Source of the DNA: Bacillus salacetis
GTDB lineage: Bacteria; Bacillota; Bacilli; Bacillales; Bacillaceae_B
Direction of reading: 5' to 3'
DNA length: 64,000 nt
Assembly (NCBI RefSeq): GCF_003581585.1
Contig: NZ_QXIR01000004.1
Span: 117,032-181,031, forward strand
Below the pieces are notes generated by a model. The model saw only the letters and a list, made by a program, of their open reading frames with translations, was not told where the DNA came from and did not search any database. How positions within the stretch are numbered: position 1 is the first letter of the stretch; each line of letters starts with the position of its first letter. Below, one piece after another: positions 34,797-42,095 of this stretch. A program made the translations under genes and the position numbers.

Positions 34797-34806
34797 ATTT
34801 TCGGAA

Positions 34807-34999
34807 GGCTCTTTTCGTAAACTTTGTTGCTATTCAAAATAAAATTCAAATAATATCCTGGTATATCGTCGTAAAAACCCCCGGTGAGAAGGCAAGAAAA
34901 GAGCTGCTCGTCCCTTTTCGAGAGTAAAACCTTTGTATACAGGGGAAAAATCCGGCACCTGGGATTTTTCCGAAAGCAACAATATATGCGAAAACAGCC
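34807..34999 (-). mobile_element. MITE copy E, the reference copy of the family
   Basis: 193-bp non-coding element with perfect 8-bp target duplications TTTCGGAA at 34799-34806 and 35000-35007. The ends are imperfect terminal inverted repeats: the left starts GGCTCTTTTCGTAAAC then TTTGTTGCT, and the right, reverse-complemented, starts GGCTGTTTTCGCATA then TATTGTTGCT, matching at 20 of 25 positions. Inside are two pairable blocks, GAGCAGCTCTTTTC / GAGAAGG and AAAATCC / GGATTTTT, so the whole element could fold. It has no transposase frame. An 8-bp duplication is made by several IS families (ISL3, IS66, IS1595, IS6); the mobilising one is not in this window. Confidence 0.95.
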
Positions 35000-35095
35000 T
35001 TTCGGAATGACAATTTCCATATTTTTGAATAAAAATACCCGAAAAGAACACATAATGAGAGTATGTCACAACATACAGATAAAGGAGATTTATGA

Positions 35096-35581
35096 ATGTA
35101 TGTACTGCCTCTGATGACCTTCCTATTCTTAACTGTTTTACTCTTTTTCTTTTTTCAGAGAAAATCCTTTTCATTTGTCGAAAACAGCATACTATTTATT
35201 CTTTTTACCATTTTGATCACTAATGTCACGACTATACTCACTTTGAATCTCGATTTAATTAGAAGAACCGACAATCCGTTTTTATTTCCGGCTTATCTGC
35301 TGTATCGGAACGGCATCCTGCCATTGCTTCTGCTGATTTTCATCAATATGGTCCATTCAGGGTTTTCACTGACAGTTAAGATCGTTAATGCCGTCCTTAT
35401 TTTTATCGGCCTGAATGGCTTAGCTGTGCTGTTGGTTTCTACAAGGATGATGACATTTATAGACTGGAACTATGCAGAAACAGCCGCTTTGAATGCAGTC
35501 TATTTATTGGCAGGACTCGGATTTGGAAAATTGGCATTCTTGATTTCCCAAAGGAGTCCAAAGCATGATCATCATCTATGA
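35096..35581 (+). CDS. Polytopic membrane protein, unrecognised (pair member 1)
   Basis: 161 residues with about five hydrophobic segments and the signature NLDLIRRTDNPFLFPAYLLY. Family not recognised. AAAGGAG lies 8 nt before ATG 35096. Its last 17 bp overlap the next membrane-protein gene, so the two are translationally coupled and may act together. Confidence 0.72.
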   Translation: MYVLPLMTFLFLTVLLFFFFQRKSFSFVENSILFILFTILITNVTTILTLNLDLIRRTDNPFLFPAYLLYRNGILPLLLLIFINMVHSGFSLTVKIVNAVLIFIGLNGLAVLLVSTRMMTFIDWNYAETAALNAVYLLAGLGFGKLAFLISQRSPKHDHHL

Positions 35582-36065
35582 ACAATCGTTTGATTGGAAT
35601 GAATGGTTTGTTATTATCACTTTAATTGGGCTTGTTCTTTTGATGGTTTTTACGAAAAAAATTTTTACTGTTGCAGAGGCAACCGCTTTTTACTTATTCG
35701 GAGTCGCAGTCGTGTATTTTTTTGACCATACTCTCAGCATTGAGCCCTGGGATTTTTATGACGTTAATGATAAATCGAGCTATGAGGTCATGGATTTCAT
35801 TTACTATATCATGAACGGTCCATTTAGTTACTTCTTTGTTTATTTGTATAGCAGGCTGGGGATCAGGGGTTATAATACCATCCTTTACCTCATTGCCTGG
35901 TCCATTTTCTCAGTCTTTACAGAATGGGCAGGTTTGAAAATCGGCCTGTTTCACTACGAAAAAGGGTACCGGATGTATTGGTCGTTCCCGATTTATATGG
36001 TCACCCAGTCAATTTTTCTAGTGTACTACCATAAAATCATAAACAGCAGAGAGGAAAGTTCTTGA
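35565..36065 (+). CDS. Polytopic membrane protein, unrecognised (pair member 2)
   Basis: 166 residues with about five hydrophobic segments. Distinctive conserved-looking elements are FFDHTLSIEPWDFYDVNDKS, YYIMNGPFSYFFVYLYSRLG and EWAGLKIGLFHYEKGYRMYW. I know it as a recurrent Bacillus hypothetical without function, distantly like the CBO0543 protein at 11731 in size and topology. The start lies inside the preceding gene. Confidence 0.72.
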   Translation: MIIIYEQSFDWNEWFVIITLIGLVLLMVFTKKIFTVAEATAFYLFGVAVVYFFDHTLSIEPWDFYDVNDKSSYEVMDFIYYIMNGPFSYFFVYLYSRLGIRGYNTILYLIAWSIFSVFTEWAGLKIGLFHYEKGYRMYWSFPIYMVTQSIFLVYYHKIINSREESS

Positions 36066-36069
36066 AGTG

Positions 36070-36088
36070 TGCCTGCCTGCAGGCTTTT
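36070..36088 (+). terminator. Possible short-loop terminator
   Basis: GCCTGCCTGCAGGC hairpin followed by TTTTAT, just after the membrane-protein pair. Confidence 0.45.
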
Positions 36089-36209
36089 ATGCGGCATCTT
36101 TTAATGGCCTGCCAATAAACGTGTTGCTGTGCGGGGATCCGGAAGGAAAGTGCTGTATGAAATGCCGGTAAAACCCCGGGAGCCTGAAACCAAACCGGCT
36201 CCTTGGAGT

Positions 36210-36509
36210 TTATAGTGTGGGAAGCTTTAACGCTGTATCGATATTCTGAAGGCTGAGATTGAGCTGCTCGTCCGTATCAAAGGCATGATACCAGCCGCGC
36301 TCTACCATATAATTTGATACTTGCTCATGCATATCAAGAGCTTCTTCGAGATGCTTCATCAGTACTTCCTTGATTTCTGGCGAGCCTGTTTCCGTTACAG
36401 CCATTGCGTAATTCCGGACACCGCTTTTGGCTGAAATCAGTAGATCTGTGACAACGACCTGGTCGGTCATCGCCTTTAAGCCAGTCAAATTCTCCAAGAT
36501 GAAATTCAT
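36210..36509 (-). CDS. yraD: Spore coat protein, CotF family (YraD-like)
   Basis: 99-residue coat protein of the Coat_F (PF07875) family, the same length as I recall for B. subtilis YraD. Helical; it contains TDQVVVTDLLISAKSGVRNYA and a C-terminal VERGWYHAFDTDEQL segment with the Trp-Tyr/His pattern of coat F proteins. The start overlaps the stop of the preceding small gene (ATGA). Expected to be a mother-cell product deposited on the spore. Confidence 0.85.
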   Translation of the reverse strand: MNFILENLTGLKAMTDQVVVTDLLISAKSGVRNYAMAVTETGSPEIKEVLMKHLEEALDMHEQVSNYMVERGWYHAFDTDEQLNLSLQNIDTALKLPTL

Positions 36510-36721
36510 TGATCAGCAACTCCTTTTTCATGTTTTGATTTGGATAAAATTTCTGCATATTCCCTAAGCTGCCGGGTGGAAACCTCCACATCTCTTTCCA
36601 TGATCCGTTTCAATTTCTCATCGGAAACAAGTCCTCTCATGGTCTTCGACTTGGTAAGGCAATTCGTTTTGAATGAGGCCATTTCCTGTACCTCCAACAC
36701 CTCATGCAGTACATATTCCAT
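36506..36721 (-). CDS. yraE: Small spore-coat-associated protein (YraE-like)
   Basis: 71-residue helical protein resembling the N-terminal half of CotF-like proteins: HEVLEVQEMASFKTNCLTKS and LVSDEKLKRIMERDVEVS. AAAGGAGG lies before ATG 36721. It is coupled to the YraD-like gene. About 300 bp separate it from adhB upstream; that gap has no recognisable gene and may carry a separate promoter. Confidence 0.8.
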   Translation of the reverse strand: MEYVLHEVLEVQEMASFKTNCLTKSKTMRGLVSDEKLKRIMERDVEVSTRQLREYAEILSKSKHEKGVADQ

Positions 36722-37023
36722 TTTTAAAACCTCCTTTGTTCCACAGATTAGTTACTAGATTTTTTCAAAAACAGTTCGTCACTTCAGTAATTGCTAAGAA
36801 AGAAAAGATTCAAAAAGCTGGAATCAGGTGAGATAAGCGGCTATTTCATTTTAAAGAACAAGCTCCTGGAGGATGGAAAGGTGTCTCATTCCATCACAAA
36901 CCGGGGCAAAAGCGGGTTTAATGATGAAATAGCGCCATTATTCCATCACGACCCCTCTACCCAAAGCAGACAAACAAGAATCCTCTCTGCTCTGCCCTTA
37001 CACAAACCTTAATACGTAAAAAT

Positions 37024-38160
37024 TTAAGGTTTCAAAACAACCTTGATACAATTATCCGTCTTAGTATCAAAAATTTCATATCCATGCTTTGCTTCACTCA
37101 ATGGAAGAATATGAGTGACAACATCGCCTAATTCAATTTTTCCAGAGGCAACGAGATTATACATATGGGGCATCAGGTGGATCATCGGTGCCTGTCCGGA
37201 GCGGATATTGATGTTTCGCTGCATGATGTCCCCAAGAGGGAAGCCGTTATAGCGGCCGCCGTACACACCTGTAATCTGAATCGTCCCGGCTTTCCGGACA
37301 GCCTGCGAGGCGATGACCAACGCACTCATGGCACCTCCCTGCAGTTTCAGACCGGTTGCAAGAAATTCCATATCGGTCATTTTGCCATCCATGCCGACTG
37401 CATCAATGACAACATCTGCGCCGCCTTTGGTGATTTCCTTCAAGTAGCTTCCCACATTTTCATGGTCCTCAAAATTAACGATTTCCACTTTGTTCGTCTT
37501 TTTGGCATGTTGCAAACGATACTGAACGTAATCGACCGCGATCACCCGTTTAGCGCCTTTCATCCAGGCGAATTTCTGAGCAAACAGGCCGACCGGTCCG
37601 CAGCCCAAAACGATGACTGTATCGCCATTTTTCACCCCGGCATTATCAACACTCCAGAAGCCGGTCGACATTGCGTCGGCAATACAGCTTAATTTTTCAT
37701 CGGGTTCTTCACAAGATTCTGGGATTTTGAAATGAGTGAAGTTGGCAAATGGGACCCTCAGGTATTCAGCCTGTCCTCCTGCATAACCCCCTGTATTTCC
37801 GGAGTACCCAAAATAGGCACCCATATCTCCGTTATCATTTGAATTATCACACTGGCTTTCGAGCTGATTTTGACAATAGAAGCATTCTCCGCAGGCTATA
37901 TTGAATGGGATGATGACGCGGTCGCCTTTTTTCAGGTTCTTTACTTCCGGACCGATCTCCTCGACGATCCCCATTGGTTCATGGCCGATGATGTAGTCTT
38001 CCTGCATATTAGGAATCATTCCATGAATCAAGTGAAGGTCCGAACCGCATATGGCAGTACTCGTCACCTTGATAATCATATCGTCCGGCTTTTCAATCCT
38101 GGGATCCGGAACTTCTTTCACTTCGACATTTTTGATGCCTTGATAGGTTACTGCTTTCAT
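37024..38160 (-). CDS. adhB: Zinc-dependent alcohol dehydrogenase AdhB
   Basis: Medium-chain zinc alcohol dehydrogenase of 378 residues, of the glutathione-independent formaldehyde dehydrogenase-like group. Catalytic zinc ligands are in AICGSDLH and GHEPMG, and the structural zinc site is CGECFYCQNQLESQC. The NAD-binding motif is VLGCGPVGLFAQ. The position between coat-protein genes copies the B. subtilis yraG-yraF-adhB-yraE-yraD arrangement, which suggests a spore-associated enzyme (inference from synteny). An AAACCTTAA / TTAAGGTTT stem at 37004-37032 overlaps the stop codon and may terminate transcription. Confidence 0.88.
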   Translation of the reverse strand: MKAVTYQGIKNVEVKEVPDPRIEKPDDMIIKVTSTAICGSDLHLIHGMIPNMQEDYIIGHEPMGIVEEIGPEVKNLKKGDRVIIPFNIACGECFYCQNQLESQCDNSNDNGDMGAYFGYSGNTGGYAGGQAEYLRVPFANFTHFKIPESCEEPDEKLSCIADAMSTGFWSVDNAGVKNGDTVIVLGCGPVGLFAQKFAWMKGAKRVIAVDYVQYRLQHAKKTNKVEIVNFEDHENVGSYLKEITKGGADVVIDAVGMDGKMTDMEFLATGLKLQGGAMSALVIASQAVRKAGTIQITGVYGGRYNGFPLGDIMQRNINIRSGQAPMIHLMPHMYNLVASGKIELGDVVTHILPLSEAKHGYEIFDTKTDNCIKVVLKP

Positions 38161-38178
38161 GCTGTTTTACCTCCTATG

Positions 38179-38547
38179 TTATTGTTCATCCGGGGTCCGG
38201 TCGAACATTCCTTTTCGGTTAGAGTCGACTGGGAACAGGTTCATGCTTCCGATCATAAGGGTATTCTTGGCAGAAAGCTGGTCCAATTTATATTGCTCAC
38301 TCAAGTCGTGGGGGTGGAACCACTTTTTCTTAACCATCAGCTCGCTGATTTCCTGATGAAGGGCGATGCTTTGAAAAAGCTGCTTCCGCAGAACAGCCCT
38401 CAATTCAGGTGTGATCGTTTCCGATAAAGCAACAGCTGTATTCCTGACAGCCTCCTTGGTCCGGACAAGGAAATCAAGTGCAAAAGTGGTGTCCGCCAAT
38501 TCTGGCATATTCAGGGCATTTATGGGATCCAGGTAATCTTGATTCAA
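38179..38547 (-). CDS. yraF: Spore coat protein, CotF family (YraF-like)
   Basis: 122 residues, Coat_F domain: [20 protein letters not shown] and [20 protein letters not shown] correspond to parts of the YraD-like protein. Same length as I recall for B. subtilis YraF. It starts with TTG overlapping the TGA of the preceding gene. adhB starts 18 bp after its stop. Confidence 0.85.
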   Translation of the reverse strand: MNQDYLDPINALNMPELADTTFALDFLVRTKEAVRNTAVALSETITPELRAVLRKQLFQSIALHQEISELMVKKKWFHPHDLSEQYKLDQLSAKNTLMIGSMNLFPVDSNRKGMFDRTPDEQ

Positions 38548-38810
38548 TGTGTTTGTCCCTCCTTGCCATCTATGATAGGTGTCGGGCGGCTCTCCGGAAC
38601 GGGAGCCTCGAATGGTGCATGTTTATAGATGTCCTGTAATTCAGCCAGATCAGCCATAGACTGCCGGACATCTTTTTCCATCAGTTCCCTCAAGTCCTGG
38701 TCAAAGACAAGCCCCTGCATCAATTTCGATTTGGCAACACATAAGGTCTTGAAGTTTACCGCTTCATGAAGATCCAGGGATTCATGGGGTGCCAATTTAT
38801 ATTGATTCAA
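38544..38810 (-). CDS. yraG: Small spore-coat-associated protein (YraG-like)
   Basis: 88 residues, similar in pattern to the YraE-like protein: [20 protein letters not shown] and [21 protein letters not shown] 38810 is the start, with AAGGAGGGTG 7 nt upstream. First gene of the minus-strand coat/adhB cluster. The 280 bp before it must hold the promoter; I could not identify a clear sigma-E or sigma-K site. Confidence 0.78.
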   Translation of the reverse strand: MNQYKLAPHESLDLHEAVNFKTLCVAKSKLMQGLVFDQDLRELMEKDVRQSMADLAELQDIYKHAPFEAPVPESRPTPIIDGKEGQTH

Positions 38811-39029
38811 TGAAGTTCACCCTCCTTGTAATATTCTTTCAACCCAAAACGGAATAACCGTCTTCAGATACCTATTAAATTCTCCTTAAAAGAGGACATT
38901 ATTCAATGAGGGAGTTGGTTTCCATTCTGAAACCGAAAAATGGCTGCGATCCCCTGGAGCATCCGGCAACAGGAATTTTTCAGTAACCCGACAGCTCTCC
39001 AAAAATAACTTTTACTAAATGGGTGCAAA

Positions 39030-39060
39030 GCAAAAAGACCCGCACAATGGCGAATCTTTT
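39030..39060 (-). terminator. Rho-independent terminator of the reductase gene
   Basis: On the minus strand AAGATTCGCC-ATTGT-GCGGGTCTT (with G-U pairs) runs into TTTTGC, 35 bp after the stop codon at 39094. Confidence 0.7.
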
Positions 39061-39093
39061 GGTCAATAAGAATATTGGGTTGTTGGGTAGTCA

Positions 39094-39657
39094 TTACTTT
39101 CCATCAAGGTGATAACGCAGCTGAACTACGCCGGAAGAAAAACTTGTGGTCTCAATAAGCTTGAGATTTACTTTTTGCTTAACGTGGTTAAATAAAGGTT
39201 TTCCTTCTCCCAAAACAATGGGGTGGACCGATAATCTGAATTCATCGACCAGTTCCAGATCGATAAAGGTGGTGATTAAATCCGCCCCGCCGTACAGCCA
39301 GATGTCCTTGCCGAGCTGATTCTTTAATTTGAACATTTCCTCTTTAATATTTTTACTTATATACGTAACATCATTTGCTGTATGATTCTGTGTTCTTGAA
39401 AAGACGTATTTCTTTTTACTGTGAACCAATTCCCAGGTTTCTCTCTCTGTTTCATCAGCATCAGCATCCGGTATATAGCGGCCCCATAAATCAAAACTTT
39501 TTCTGCCATATAAGATGGTATCTATTTTATCCAAGAAATGATTGAAGTCCATATCGGGATCCATGATACACCAGTCTACCTCACCTTTGGGTCCTTCGAT
39601 AAACCCATCTAAGGTAACGGCCAAATCTAATATTACTTTTCTTGGTTCTCGATCCAT
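39094..39657 (-). CDS. RibD C-terminal/dihydrofolate reductase-like protein
   Basis: 187-residue NADPH-binding reductase-like protein of the RibD_C (PF01872) family. Typical segments are ILDLAVTLDGFIEGPKGEVD at the N-terminus, ILYGRKSFDLW, IWLYGGADLITTF and VHPIVLGEGKPLF. It stands alone, so its substrate is unknown; it is not a bona fide folate enzyme by context. No strong RBS is visible before ATG 39657 (nearest is AAGGAGATG about 12 nt away). Confidence 0.85.
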   Translation of the reverse strand: MDREPRKVILDLAVTLDGFIEGPKGEVDWCIMDPDMDFNHFLDKIDTILYGRKSFDLWGRYIPDADADETERETWELVHSKKKYVFSRTQNHTANDVTYISKNIKEEMFKLKNQLGKDIWLYGGADLITTFIDLELVDEFRLSVHPIVLGEGKPLFNHVKQKVNLKLIETTSFSSGVVQLRYHLDGK

Positions 39658-39877
39658 AACAGCATTACATCTCCTTAATGGTTTCTATTTTCAGGGATAA
39701 GGTTTTATTTCTCATCAGGAAGAGGAGCACTTTTCTTTCAAAGGCACTATGTAAGTTACAGAAATTACTATCCGTACTATCTATCTGAATTTTCAATATT
39801 TATATCCTTATTTTAACACAGACTAGCATGCAGAAAGAATGGAACAATTCGTTTGTTTCTATTACTTCTAATGGAAA

Positions 39878-40064
39878 GGCTGTTTACCTATATATTGTTC
39901 CTTTTGGAAAAATCCGAGGTGGCGGATTTTTTCCCTGTATTCAGGTTTTACTCTCAAAAAAAACGAGCAGCTCTTTTCTTCCTTCTCAACAGGGGTTTTA
40001 CGGCGATTTTCCAAGACTTTATTTAGATTTTTAGTGAAATAGCAACAAAGTTACGAAAAGAGCC
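39878..40064 (+). mobile_element. MITE copy F, supplies the stop codon of the transporter gene
   Basis: 187-bp copy with left end GGCTGTTTACC and right end TTACGAAAAGAGCC. The flanks AATGGAAA and TTTCAAAA do not match, so the original target duplication is lost. Its right terminal repeat, read on the minus strand (GGCTCTTTTCGTAA), contains the last residues and the TAA stop of the gene at 40051-41076. Confidence 0.88.
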
Positions 40065-41076
40065 TTTCAAAAAGCCTTGAATCAATCCAAAGGCAAATTT
40101 CAAGTATGAGCAGGAGAAAGACAACCCATGGCAGAATGGTTATGAGTAAGGATTGAAATGGAAGATGGACTCCTGTATAGAATGGGTCATTCACAAGCGT
40201 GTTTGTGAATGCAAACAGCATGCCGAACGTAAAGTTTCGTGACCATTGGCTGACTTGATAAGTGAGTAATCCTTTTCTCCATCCGTAGATTTGCATGCGT
40301 TTATAAGCCCTTGCCATTTCAATGGCCTCAATGACGGCAAAAAAGAAAAGGGCAATGAGCCAGTATCTCATTAACCATACTGGCGGTAGGATATGAGATA
40401 GGGTTAAAGCCAGTCCTGATATGGAAAGCGCGCCATGAATGATACAATTGGTGTTTGCCCAATCTTCAGCAAGCGACCAGTCCTTTAAATGCAAGAAGCG
40501 TGCGAGAATCAAGCCCGTACCCGCAATATAGAAACATAGGCCGGCTGCTATCCCGGCGGCTGAGATAATATACGGCAGCGAAGGATTAAGTTCAATCCAC
40601 AGGATGACAATCGACTGCGTGGACACGGTCGATAATAAAACGACTCCATGGACTTCGTGCTTCAAACGCCCCTTAAATAACTTAAATATGTTGCGAAGAT
40701 AAAAGAATAGAAACAAAAAGAACACAACCGAATTGCACACAGCAATCCATAATAGAATATCTTCTGCCTCAGGATAGAATTTCAGAACGACGTTGCAGAC
40801 GACGGAAATACCGGCAATCCATGACCCCATGACAAAGGAGTTAACTGGGTTATTGATAAAAGGTGTAAGAAAATCCGGCTGCAGGACCTGAGCAATAATG
40901 GAAAGGAAGATTATCAAGGAAATAAACAGATAGGGAAGTACAAGGATGGCGGCAGCATCACCCAGAAATGGTATCCTATCGATTGATGCGAACAAAAAAA
41001 TGCCGATTGCCATTACAGCAGCTCCAGCAGAAGGATTGATGATTTTTAATGTATTAAAAGGGTTTAGCACTTGCAC
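40051..41076 (-). CDS. TDT/SLAC1-family transporter
   Basis: 341-residue membrane protein with about ten hydrophobic segments, resembling the tellurite-resistance/dicarboxylate (TehA/SLAC1, PF03595) family of anion transporters. Helpful segments are NPSAGAAVMAIGIFLFASI, NPVNSFVMGSWIAGISVV and WANTNCIIHGALSISG. GTG 41076 is the start; AGAGAAG nearby is a modest RBS. MITE copies touch both ends: copy G lies about 15 bp before the start, and copy F supplies the final residues RLFS and the stop. The native C-terminus has therefore been altered, probably without losing a membrane helix. Confidence 0.75.
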   Translation of the reverse strand: MQVLNPFNTLKIINPSAGAAVMAIGIFLFASIDRIPFLGDAAAILVLPYLFISLIIFLSIIAQVLQPDFLTPFINNPVNSFVMGSWIAGISVVCNVVLKFYPEAEDILLWIAVCNSVVFFLFLFFYLRNIFKLFKGRLKHEVHGVVLLSTVSTQSIVILWIELNPSLPYIISAAGIAAGLCFYIAGTGLILARFLHLKDWSLAEDWANTNCIIHGALSISGLALTLSHILPPVWLMRYWLIALFFFAVIEAIEMARAYKRMQIYGWRKGLLTYQVSQWSRNFTFGMLFAFTNTLVNDPFYTGVHLPFQSLLITILPWVVFLLLILEICLWIDSRLFERLFS

Positions 41077-41091
41077 TCACTTCTCTAAAGA

Positions 41092-41275
41092 AATTTGTAT
41101 TGTATATTTTGTTGCTTTTGGAAAAATCCCAAGTAGGATTTTTCCCCAATATTCCAGGGTGTTACTCTTGAAAAAGAAAAAGCAGCTCTTTTCTGCTTTT
41201 GGGCTTTCTATGTCGATTTTCCAGGATATTATTTAAAAGTTAGATTGAGTAGCAACAAAGTTAACGAACAGAGCA
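41092..41275 (+). mobile_element. MITE copy G
   Basis: About 184 bp. The internal blocks are clear (TTGTTGCTTTTGG, AAAAATCCCAAGTAGG, GTTACTCTTG, AGCAGCTCTTTTC, GAGTAGCAACAAAG, AACGAACAGAGC), but the left end is eroded and no target duplication can be seen. It fills the region just upstream of the TDT transporter gene. Confidence 0.8.
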
Positions 41276-41388
41276 TTATAGCAAAATTTTTATGATTCAT
41301 TGCCTCTTAAAGGATACAAGAAATACAGGGAAATGCCAACAGACATCCTTTCAAACATGGCGGAAAAAGAATCAAAGGGGAGAGGGAC

Positions 41389-41823
41389 ATGACGAAAATC
41401 GATGAGCAGCAAATGCATGCAGAGAATTTTGATAATATTTATGAAAAAGTGAAAAATGATCCTTATGCACGGTCATTAGGAATCGAATTGACCAGATTTG
41501 GGCCGGGGATGGCGGAAGCAGAACTGGAAGTGCAGCCGCATATGGTGAATGCCCATGGAACGGTTCATGGGGCGGTCATGTATGCGTTGGCTGATCATGT
41601 TTTTTCCGTTGCCTGCAATGCCTATGGAAGGACATCTGTCGGCCTTTCAACCAATGTTCAATTCATGGCAGCCGCAATGCCTGGGGACAAAATCACTGCT
41701 GCAGCAGCGGAGGTCAGAAGGAACTTCAGGACCGGTTTCTACAGGATCGAGGTTTGCCATGGAGTAAACCAGATTGCTGTCATGGATGCAGTGGCATACC
41801 GTAAAGATCAATATTTTATTTGA
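41389..41823 (+). CDS. PaaI-family hotdog thioesterase
   Basis: 144-residue cytoplasmic acyl-CoA thioesterase of the PaaI type. The hotdog signature is NAHGTVHGAVMYALADHVFS, with the catalytic-type His-Gly and Asp in place, followed by VGLSTNVQFMAAAMPGD. AAAGGGGAGAGG precedes ATG 41389. It stands alone, so its acyl substrate is uncertain; relatives act on phenylacetate intermediates, but no paa genes are nearby. Confidence 0.88.
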   Translation: MTKIDEQQMHAENFDNIYEKVKNDPYARSLGIELTRFGPGMAEAELEVQPHMVNAHGTVHGAVMYALADHVFSVACNAYGRTSVGLSTNVQFMAAAMPGDKITAAAAEVRRNFRTGFYRIEVCHGVNQIAVMDAVAYRKDQYFI

Positions 41824-41834
41824 GTAAGTTACAA

Positions 41835-41862
41835 GACATGGGCGTATCCATGTCTTTTTTCT
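41835..41862 (+). terminator. Rho-independent terminator
   Basis: GACATGG / CCATGTC with a 6-nt loop followed by TTTTTT. Confidence 0.9.
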
Positions 41863-42016
41863 TTTGCTTCCAATTGAGGATACATTCGTCGGTTTCGTTG
41901 CTTTTTATTTTGTTCAAAAGGTTGACTGATTTCTTATATCCCTGGAATTTCAGAATTTAATCGAATGGTTACCCGTTTGGACTAATAATGAACTATATTT
42001 TAATGAAAGTGATGGG

Positions 42017-42043
42017 TAAAAATTCCTAGAAACTGTTCGATAT
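42017..42043 (+). promoter_or_regulatory. Candidate sigma-D (motility) promoter
   Basis: TAAA at 42017-42020, a 15-bp spacer, and TTCGATAT at 42036-42043 fit the sigma-D consensus TAAA-N15-GCCGATAT with two mismatches. It lies about 50 bp before the GTG of the PAS-GGDEF-EAL gene. Prediction only. Confidence 0.45.
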
Positions 42044-42095
42044 AGTAATAGTATGCTTCTCAGATTGCAGAAAAAGTGAAAAGGGGTTCTGGTTA

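Noticed and set aside
34775..35174. Frames inside MITE copies that encode similar peptides (VLLSKKNEQLFSFLL and the like)
   Set aside because: The frames recur only because the DNA repeats recur; they differ in frame, start and end between copies and lack RBS.
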